From positions 34,502 to 98,501 of the forward strand of contig NZ_LZZT01000029.1 in assembly GCF_014170305.1 (NCBI RefSeq): a stretch of 64,000 nt of DNA. The letters run 5' to 3'. Position numbers and translations under genes: made by a program. Positions 57,774 to 64,000 of the stretch are shown here, in pieces (positions within the stretch are counted from its first letter, which is position 1; every line of letters begins with the position of its first letter). Below the pieces are notes generated by a model that ran no database searches, was not told the origin of the DNA, and saw only the letters and a list, made by a program, of their open reading frames with translations. Origin of the DNA: Achromobacter sp. UMC71 (lineage in GTDB: Bacteria; Pseudomonadota; Gammaproteobacteria; Burkholderiales; Burkholderiaceae_B).

Positions 57774-58544
57774 ATGAAGAAGACGCCCGTTGTCGCCGCT
57801 GTCCCCGCCGCCGAGCCCCGTGAAGCCGATGGCGTGATCGCCGTGGCCCGCGCGATGCGCTTGCTGGAAGCGTTCCAGGTGGACGACGCGTTCCTGTCGC
57901 TGGCCGAGCTGAGCCGCCGCGCCGGTATGCACAAGACCACCACGCTGCGCATCGCCCGCACGCTGGCGCAGGCGCGCTACCTGGTGCAGCGCGAGGAAGA
58001 CGGCGCCTGGCGCCTGGGCCCCGCGACGGGCTGGCTGGGCGCGCGCTACCAAGCCTCGTTCGACCTGGACAACGAGATCGAGCCGACCCTGCGCGCCCTC
58101 ACGCGCGAGACCGGCGAGAGCTCGTCGTTCTTCGTGCGCGAAGGCGATATCCGCACCTGCCTGGTGCGGGTGGAAGGGCCCAAGGCGATTCGCCACCACA
58201 TCCGCATGGGCGAGGTGCTGCCGCTGGAAAAGGGCTCGCCGGGGCGTGTGCTGCTGGCGTTTTCGGGCGAGCCGGGCGCGCTGTACGAACGGATTCGCCG
58301 AGATGGGTTCTACATCTCTATCGGCGAACGCGAGGCCGAGATCGCCAGCGTGTCGGCGCCGGTGTTCGGCTCGAACTGGCGCCTGCTGGGCGCGTTGAGC
58401 GTATCAGGCCCGGCGGGCCGCTTGCCGCGCGCCAAGCTGCAAGGCTTTGCCAAGCTGGTCAGCCAGAAGGCCAGCCAGCTGTCGTATGCGCTGAGCGGCG
58501 GCGCGCAACGCGCCGCGCCGGTGCGCACGCAATGGCATCCTTGA
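57774..58544 (+). CDS. IclR family transcriptional regulator
   Basis: A 256-aa protein with an N-terminal winged helix-turn-helix (FLSLAELSRRAGMHKTTTLR, residues about 40-70) and a C-terminal GAF-like effector domain (LPLEKGSPGRVLLAF). It is divergent from the Bug operon with a palindrome between them, so it very likely controls that operon. The effector is unknown. Confidence 0.93.
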   Translation: MKKTPVVAAVPAAEPREADGVIAVARAMRLLEAFQVDDAFLSLAELSRRAGMHKTTTLRIARTLAQARYLVQREEDGAWRLGPATGWLGARYQASFDLDNEIEPTLRALTRETGESSSFFVREGDIRTCLVRVEGPKAIRHHIRMGEVLPLEKGSPGRVLLAFSGEPGALYERIRRDGFYISIGEREAEIASVSAPVFGSNWRLLGALSVSGPAGRLPRAKLQGFAKLVSQKASQLSYALSGGAQRAAPVRTQWHP

Positions 58545-58640
58545 CACCTGCCTGCCTGGCCGCCCAATCCTGCATGGCGGGTGCGGCGCCGGCGCTTGTT
58601 GCGAGGCTGCTGCGCAGACCGGCGGGCCGCGGGCCCGCGC

Positions 58641-59870
58641 TCAGCGCGCGTTGCCCGCCTTGAACGCGGCGATGGCGGCCGGCGATTTACCCAAGACCTC
58701 GCGCAGCACTTCCTCGGTGTGCTGGCCCAGCAGCGGCGGCGCGCGCCGGTACACCACAGGAGTCGCCGAGAAACGCAACGGGCTGGCCGTCACGGGCGCC
58801 ACCCCGCCGGCCGGATGCGGCAGATCGCGGCGCAATTGCCGCGCCTGCACCTGCGGGTGGGCAAAGGCCTGGGCGATGTCATTGATCGGACCGCAAGGCA
58901 CGCCCACGGCCTCGAGCTTGGCGATCCAGTCATCGCGCTTGCCTTGCCGCATGATGCCGGCCAGCAGCGCGACCAACGTATCGCGATTCGTCACCCGCAG
59001 GCGGTTGGTCACAAAGCGCGGGTCCTCTCCCAATTCGGCCGCGCCGATGGCCGTGCAGTACGCGCGGTACTGCGATTCATTGCCCGTGGCCACGATCAGG
59101 TGGCCGTCGCTGGCGGCGAACACCTGGTAGGGCACCACGTTCTGGTGCGCGTTGCCCGCCCGCGTCGGCGCCACGCCCGAGTTGAAGTAGTTCGAGTTCT
59201 GGTTGGCCAGCAGCGCCACGTGGCTGTCGAGCAGCGCGATGTCCAGGTGCTGACCGAGCCCGCTGCGGTGCCGCTCCTGCAGCGCCGCCAGGATCGCGAC
59301 CGTGGCGTACATGCCGGTGACGATGTCGGTGACGGCCACGCCGGCTTTCTGCGGTCCGCCGCCGGGCAGGTCGTCGCGTTCGCCGGTAATGCTCATCAGG
59401 CCGCCCATGCCCTGGATCATGAAGTCGTAGCCGGGGCGGCGCGCGAACGGGCCGTCCTGGCCGAAGCCGGTGACCGAGCAGTAGATCAGGCGCGGATTGA
59501 TGGCCTGCAGGCTGGCGTAGTCCAGCCCGTACTTGGCCAGGCCGCCGACCTTGAAGTTCTCGACCAGGATGTCGCTGACAGCCGCCAGTTCGCGGATCAG
59601 CGCGGCGCCTTCGGCCGTGGCCATGTCGGCCTCGACCGAACGCTTGTTGCGGTTGGCGCTCAGGTAGTAGGCGGACTCGTTGGTGTCGGCGCCCTGCCCA
59701 TCCTTGAGAAACGGCGGGCCCCAGGCGCGGGTATCGTCGCCCACGCGGGGCCGTTCGATCTTGATGACGTCGGCGCCCAGGTCGGCCAGGTTCTGCGTGC
59801 ACCACGGACCGGCCAGGATGCGCGACAGGTCCAGCACGCGGATGCCGTCCAGCGCGGGCAGGCGCGTCAT
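58641..59870 (-). CDS. CaiB/BaiF family CoA transferase
   Basis: A 409-aa class III CoA transferase: VLDLSRILAGPWCTQNLADL, ADVIKIERPRVGDDTR, YYLSANRNKRSVEADM, GYDFMIQGMGGLMSITGE and a C-terminal GVPCGPINDIAQAF. It moves CoA between a donor and a carboxylic acid. It overlaps the MaoC gene by 4 bases and belongs to the same three-gene catabolic operon. Confidence 0.93.
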   Translation of the reverse strand: MTRLPALDGIRVLDLSRILAGPWCTQNLADLGADVIKIERPRVGDDTRAWGPPFLKDGQGADTNESAYYLSANRNKRSVEADMATAEGAALIRELAAVSDILVENFKVGGLAKYGLDYASLQAINPRLIYCSVTGFGQDGPFARRPGYDFMIQGMGGLMSITGERDDLPGGGPQKAGVAVTDIVTGMYATVAILAALQERHRSGLGQHLDIALLDSHVALLANQNSNYFNSGVAPTRAGNAHQNVVPYQVFAASDGHLIVATGNESQYRAYCTAIGAAELGEDPRFVTNRLRVTNRDTLVALLAGIMRQGKRDDWIAKLEAVGVPCGPINDIAQAFAHPQVQARQLRRDLPHPAGGVAPVTASPLRFSATPVVYRRAPPLLGQHTEEVLREVLGKSPAAIAAFKAGNAR

Positions 59871-60727
59871 GATTGCACCTCGGCCGTGCCGTGGCTCATG
59901 ACGACCGTGCCGCGTTCCAGGGCGCGGGCGATGAAGCGGATCTGCCCATCGGGCTGGCGCCACATGTCGCATTGCAGCGTTTCACCAGGATAGACCGGCG
60001 CGGAAAAGCGCGCGGCCAGGCCGGTCAGGCGCGCGGCGTCGTAATCGCACCAGGTCTTGACGACGGCGTGCGCCGCCACGCCGTACGAACACAGTCCGTG
60101 CAGGATAGGGCGCGGATAGCCGGCCTGGTGCGCGACCTCGGGGTCGGCATGCAGCGGATTGCGGTCGGCGTTAAGCCGGTACAGCAACGCCGCCTGCGGC
60201 GCAATGCGCAGTTCGCAGCGGCGTTCGGGTTCGCCTTGCGGGGCGGCCGGCAGCGGCTCGGGGCTGGCATCGCCCTGGCCGAAGCCGCCGTCGCCGCGGC
60301 AGAACGTGCTTTGCTGCAAGGTCGCCAGCAGGGTGCCGCGGTCGTCGTGCAAGGTGCGCTCGGTGATGACGATGGCGCCCTTGTCCGCGCCCTTGTCTAT
60401 CACATGCGTGATGCGGCTCTTGCCGACGACGGTGCCGGACGTGGGCAGCGGCGCGTGCAGCGCCATGCGCTGCTCGCCGTGCACCAGCCGCACCCAGTCG
60501 ATGCCGGCGCGCGGATCGCTCATCCAGAACCCCGGATAGCCCAGCACCACGCTCATGGTCGGAAACGCCTGCAAGCCCTTTTCGTAGACGTAGCGCAGCT
60601 GCCGCGCGTCTTCGGGGTCCTGGCCCAGGCCGATGCCCAGCGCATACAGCATCGTGTCCTTGTCTTCGTAGTGCTGGCGCACGTCATCGAAACGCCAGTG
60701 CTTCACGGTTGCGTAGTCAAGCGGCAT
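59867..60727 (-). CDS. MaoC-like enoyl-CoA hydratase (hydratase 2 type)
   Basis: A 286-aa double hot-dog protein. The hydratase 2 motif NADRNPLHADPEVAHQAGYP holds the catalytic Asp, Asn and His, followed by ILHGLCSYG. It adds water to an unsaturated CoA ester giving the R form. The neighbouring SDR could oxidise the product, and the CoA transferase could activate the acid. Confidence 0.92.
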   Translation of the reverse strand: MPLDYATVKHWRFDDVRQHYEDKDTMLYALGIGLGQDPEDARQLRYVYEKGLQAFPTMSVVLGYPGFWMSDPRAGIDWVRLVHGEQRMALHAPLPTSGTVVGKSRITHVIDKGADKGAIVITERTLHDDRGTLLATLQQSTFCRGDGGFGQGDASPEPLPAAPQGEPERRCELRIAPQAALLYRLNADRNPLHADPEVAHQAGYPRPILHGLCSYGVAAHAVVKTWCDYDAARLTGLAARFSAPVYPGETLQCDMWRQPDGQIRFIARALERGTVVMSHGTAEVQS

Positions 60728-60734
60728 GGCGGCC

Positions 60735-61649
60735 TCAGATGGGATCCCAGTCGATCACGTCGGGCGAACGCTCCAACGCGTAGAAGTGCTTGCGCATGGC
60801 CGGCACGGCGATCTCGGCGATGCGCTCGGGCGTCCAGCCTTCGCTGTGATGCACGCTGCGCACGGGCCGGGGCTGGCTCATCAGCATGATCTCGTTGGCG
60901 CGCACCGCGAAGATCTGCGCGGTGATTTCGCTGGCGGCATCGCTGGCCAGGTATACCGCCATGGGCGCGACCTTGCCGGCCTCCATTTTCTTGAGTTTTT
61001 CGACACGCGCCTTTTCCTCGTCGGTCTCGGCGGGAATGGAACTGGTCATGCGGCTCCAGGCGAACGGCGCAATGCAGTTCGAACGCACGTGATAACGCGC
61101 CATGTCCAGCGCGATCGACTTGGACAGCGCCACGATACCCAGCTTGGCCGCCGCGTAGTTGGCCTGGCCGAAGTTGCCGATCAGGCCCGAGGTCGACGTC
61201 ATGTGCACGAAGGCGCCCGACTCCTGTTCGCGAAAATACGGCGCGGCGGCGCGGCTCATGAAGAACGAGCCGTTCAGGTGCACGTCGATGACCTGGCGCC
61301 ACTCTTCTTCGTTCATCTTGTGGAACACGCGGTCGCGCAGGTTGCCGGCGTTGTTGACCACGGCGTCGATGCGGCCGAAGGCGTCGATGGCCGTCTGTAC
61401 CACGCGGTTGGCGCTGTCGTAGGCCGCCACGCTGTCGGTATTGGCAACGGCCTGCCCGCCCGCCGCCACGATCTCGCGCGCCACCGCCTGCGCGGGTCCG
61501 TCGCCGCCGCCCTCGCCGGTCAGCGACACGCCGATATCGTTGACCACTACCTTGGCGCCCGCTTGCGCCATGGCCAGCGCAATGCTGCGCCCGATGCCGC
61601 CGCCCGCGCCCGTCACGACCACTACTTTGCCGGAAACAATACCGCTCAT
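60735..61649 (-). CDS. Short-chain dehydrogenase, hydroxyacyl-CoA dehydrogenase type
   Basis: A 304-aa SDR from the ATG at 61649. It has GAGGGIGRSIA, NNAGNLRD, Ser in MTSTSGLIGN and the Tyr/Lys pair in ANYAAAKLGI. The length and the insertion around residue 50 resemble the dehydrogenase part of multifunctional beta-oxidation enzymes. It stands first in the operon, 7 bases before the MaoC gene, and is divergent from a LysR regulator. Confidence 0.92.
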   Translation of the reverse strand: MSGIVSGKVVVVTGAGGGIGRSIALAMAQAGAKVVVNDIGVSLTGEGGGDGPAQAVAREIVAAGGQAVANTDSVAAYDSANRVVQTAIDAFGRIDAVVNNAGNLRDRVFHKMNEEEWRQVIDVHLNGSFFMSRAAAPYFREQESGAFVHMTSTSGLIGNFGQANYAAAKLGIVALSKSIALDMARYHVRSNCIAPFAWSRMTSSIPAETDEEKARVEKLKKMEAGKVAPMAVYLASDAASEITAQIFAVRANEIMLMSQPRPVRSVHHSEGWTPERIAEIAVPAMRKHFYALERSPDVIDWDPI

Positions 61650-61797
61650 TGCGCCTACTCCTGTGCCGCGGCGCGCACGCCGCATGGAAAACAGTTCCGC
61701 GTCAAACCCGATGGTTTACGGGGTTGCCCCATGGTATGTTCGTGACGGCATTCGAAGAATTCAAAATTAGAAATGCCCCCCTTCTGTGTGGTGGAAC

Positions 61798-62697
61798 ATG
61801 AGACATGATCTGACTGACCTGCGGCTCTTCCTGAACGTGGGAGAAACGCTCAATCTGACGCGTGCGGCCGAACGCACGTTCCTGTCGCTGCCCGCCGCCA
61901 GCGCGCGGGTCAAGCACATGGAAGAAGCCTTCAAGGCGCGCCTGCTGGTGCGCATGGCCACGGGCGTGGCGCTCACGCCCGCGGGCGAGGTGCTGCTCAA
62001 GCACGCCAACGCCGTGTTCCGCCAGCTCGAATGCCTGAACGCCGACCTGCAGCCTTACGCCAGCGGCCTGAAAGGGCGCCTGCGCCTGTTGGCCAACACC
62101 ACCGCGACCAATTCCTTCCTGGCCGATGCGCTGTCCACCTTCCTGGCGGAGAACCCCGACGTGGACGTGGAGCTCGAGGAAAAGATCTCGGGCGACATCG
62201 TCATTGCGATCCGCGCGGGCGCTGGCGACCTGGGGCTGGTGGCGGGCAACATCGACGTCGAGGGCCTGGACGTCACCCCGCTGTTCCGCGATGAACTCAC
62301 GGTGGTCACGGCGCTGGATCACCCCCTGGCAGCCCAGAAATCGGCGCATTTCGCCGACCTGGTCGACGCCTACCAGTTCGTCGGCATCCACCCCGACAGC
62401 GCGATCCAGACCTTCCTGGAAGACATCGCCAGCGGCCTGGGCAAGCGCATCTGCCAGCGCGTGCACGTCGGCAGCTTCGAGGCCGTGTGTCGCATGGTCG
62501 AGGCCGGCGCGGGCATCGCCGTGGTGCCGCGCGCCTGCGCGGCCCGCTACAGCCGGCCCGATGCATTGCACGTGCTGAAGCTGGACGACCCCTGGGCCCT
62601 GCGCGACCGTCTGCTGTGCCGCCAGCGCGGTCGCGACTTGCCGAGTTTCGCCGAGTGCTTCATCGAGCACGTGCAACGCGCGGCGCGCGGGCAATAG
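61798..62697 (+). CDS. LysR family transcriptional regulator
   Basis: A 299-aa protein with an N-terminal helix-turn-helix (DLRLFLNVGETLNLTRAAER, then LSLPAASARVKHMEEAF) and a periplasmic-binding-like effector domain. The ATG at 61798 has GTGG upstream; an in-frame GTG four codons earlier is the alternative. It is divergent from the SDR-MaoC-CoA transferase operon and probably regulates it. The 296 bases after it hold no gene. Confidence 0.93.
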   Translation: MRHDLTDLRLFLNVGETLNLTRAAERTFLSLPAASARVKHMEEAFKARLLVRMATGVALTPAGEVLLKHANAVFRQLECLNADLQPYASGLKGRLRLLANTTATNSFLADALSTFLAENPDVDVELEEKISGDIVIAIRAGAGDLGLVAGNIDVEGLDVTPLFRDELTVVTALDHPLAAQKSAHFADLVDAYQFVGIHPDSAIQTFLEDIASGLGKRICQRVHVGSFEAVCRMVEAGAGIAVVPRACAARYSRPDALHVLKLDDPWALRDRLLCRQRGRDLPSFAECFIEHVQRAARGQ

Positions 62698-62993
62698 ACG
62701 CAGCGCGGGTTTTTCCCTAGAGCGCCGACACGGCCCCATTTGTGCAAGTGTCGCGCCACTGCGACGGCGGCATCAGATAGTGTCCGATGACCGAACAGGG
62801 CGCGGATGCGAAAGAGGGGCTTTTGAAAATGTGTAGCGGCAAAAGCGGTCAGGCGACAAATAATAAAAAAAGCCCCGGCCGCGCCTGACGCGCGGCGCAT
62901 CGCAAAAAGGGGCAGGCTGGCGGCAAGGCACCGCGTGGTTCTGGTGCGGTTTGCGGCTACGCCACCGACAAGAACGACACTCAGGAGACTGCT

Positions 62994-63977
62994 GTGCTAG
63001 ATCCACAACGCCGCCGCGTCGTCGCGGGGCTGGGCGCTGCGTGCGCCACCGTTTTGCTACCCCGTTTCGCCCAAGCCGCCACCTGGCCCGGCCACGCCGT
63101 GACGTTCATCGTGCCCTTCCCCGCAGGCGGCCCGGTGGACACGACGGCGCGCTTCACGACCCAGCCGCTGGGCCACCTTTGGTCGGTGCCGACGGTGGTG
63201 GACAACCGCTCGGGTGCGGGCGGCATCGTGGGCGCGCAGTTCGCCGCCAAGGCGGAACCCGACGGCTACAACTTCTTCTTCGCGTCCATCCACCACGCGG
63301 TGCTGCCCAGTCTGCGCGACAACCTGACCTACGACATCACGCGCGATTTCGTGCCGGTCGGCATGGCGGCGGTGTTTCCGATCGTGCTGGTGGTGAATCC
63401 GTCACTGCCAGTGAATTCGGTGAGCGAACTGATCGCGTATGCGAAGGCGAATCCGGGCAAGCTGTCATTCAGCTCGTCGGGCACGGGCGGTGGCACGCAT
63501 CTGGCGGGGGAGCTGTTCAATGCGATGGCGGGGGTGAAGATTCAACATATTCCGTATCGGGGCAGTGCGCCGGCGATGCAGGATCTGCTGGGCGGCCAAG
63601 TGCAGGTGATGTTCGCCGACGGGCCTTCGGCGGTGCCGCATTTGAAGACGGGCAAGGTGCGCGCGCTGGGCGTCGGCAATCCTGCGCGGTCGAGCATGTT
63701 GCCGCAGGTGCCGACGATTGCGGAGTCGGGGTTGCCGGGGTATGAGGCGTATTCGTGGAGCGGATTGATGGCGCCCAAAGGGACGCCTGGGGAGATCGTT
63801 GCCAAGTTGAATGCGGATTTGGTGAAGGTGCTGTCGGATGGGGGGACTGCCAGGGCTATGTTGGCTGCCGGGGCTGAGCCTAAACCGGGAAGTGCCGCGG
63901 AATTTGGGGAGTTTGTTCGGGCCGAGGTTGTGAAGTGGCGGGAGTTGATCAAGAAGGCGGATATCAGGCTTGAGTGA
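62994..63977 (+). CDS. Bug/TctC family substrate-binding protein
   Basis: A 327-aa protein. The GTG at 62994 has AGGAG eight bases upstream. The signal peptide begins RRRVVAGLGAACATVLL, a twin-arginine-like start. VTFIVPFPAGGPVDTTARFT, DNRSGAGGIVGAQFAAKAEP, HIPYRGSAPAMQDLLGGQVQ and LPQVPTIAESGLPGYEA are Bug landmarks. It may serve the catabolic operon upstream. Codon use in the last 500 bases is visibly less GC-biased than in the first half. Confidence 0.92.
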   Translation: MLDPQRRRVVAGLGAACATVLLPRFAQAATWPGHAVTFIVPFPAGGPVDTTARFTTQPLGHLWSVPTVVDNRSGAGGIVGAQFAAKAEPDGYNFFFASIHHAVLPSLRDNLTYDITRDFVPVGMAAVFPIVLVVNPSLPVNSVSELIAYAKANPGKLSFSSSGTGGGTHLAGELFNAMAGVKIQHIPYRGSAPAMQDLLGGQVQVMFADGPSAVPHLKTGKVRALGVGNPARSSMLPQVPTIAESGLPGYEAYSWSGLMAPKGTPGEIVAKLNADLVKVLSDGGTARAMLAAGAEPKPGSAAEFGEFVRAEVVKWRELIKKADIRLE

Positions 63978-64000
63978 TTTGATGGTTTTGGTTCTTGAGC

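Noticed and set aside
62860..62910. Hairpin with A/T runs (GCCGCGC-CTGAC-GCGCGGC) as a terminator of the LysR gene
   Set aside because: The T run lies on the wrong side for the forward strand and several bases away from the stem, so it is not convincing.

Overview
The window comes from a high-GC betaproteobacterium of the Alcaligenaceae, most likely Achromobacter or Bordetella. The evidence is the gene content and order (amgK-murU divergent from lptD-surA-rsmA, glyQ-glyS-gmhB-plsC), two tripartite-tricarboxylate (Bug/TctC) binding proteins, and strongly GC-biased codon use. This rests on reading protein families and gene order, not on a database search.

Layout. 1-2745: a truncated sensor protein, a TetR regulator and a divergent short-chain dehydrogenase, then the promoter of a tRNA-Lys(CTT). 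2773-25051: a 22.3-kb integrated genomic island of visibly lower GC, bounded by 55-bp perfect direct repeats that copy the 3' part of tRNA-Lys. It carries a frameshifted tyrosine integrase, a plasmid-type Rep protein, a stretch that may encode a structured RNA, a 588-aa protein with an R-x4-H (HEPN-like) C-terminus, a lone Cas2/SinR-like protein, a DUF4365 nuclease-like protein, an IS3-family element beside a decayed relative, DUF4917 and SMEK proteins, a three-gene overlapping operon headed by an E-D-DxK nuclease-like protein, a complete type I restriction-modification system (hsdM-hsdS-hsdR) and an AlpA-type excisionase. It reads as a defence island.

25052-50000: core genome. Azoreductase, a HAD hydrolase, an OmpA-like lipoprotein, pterin carbinolamine dehydratase, a coiled-coil membrane protein, cell-wall recycling (murU, amgK), outer-membrane biogenesis (lptD, surA) with rsmA, glycerate kinase, pyruvate kinase, an SpmA/SpmB-like membrane protein, fadE, def, gloA, a PhnW-type transaminase, and a tight reverse-strand operon ygjP-plsC-gmhB-glyS-glyQ read from glyQ towards ygjP.

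50001-64000: a crotonase, class I fumarase, an atypical tRNA gene (CCA anticodon on a glycine-like body) with its own promoter, and 21 bp downstream an unrecognised 761-aa protein. Two catabolic clusters follow. The first is a hydroxyacid dehydrogenase, an RraA-like aldolase and a Bug protein, with a divergent IclR regulator. The second is a CoA transferase, a MaoC hydratase and an SDR, with a divergent LysR regulator and a second Bug protein.

The two places most likely to hold undescribed biology are the three-gene nuclease operon at 15097-17860 and the atypical tRNA plus 761-aa protein unit at 52488-54904.
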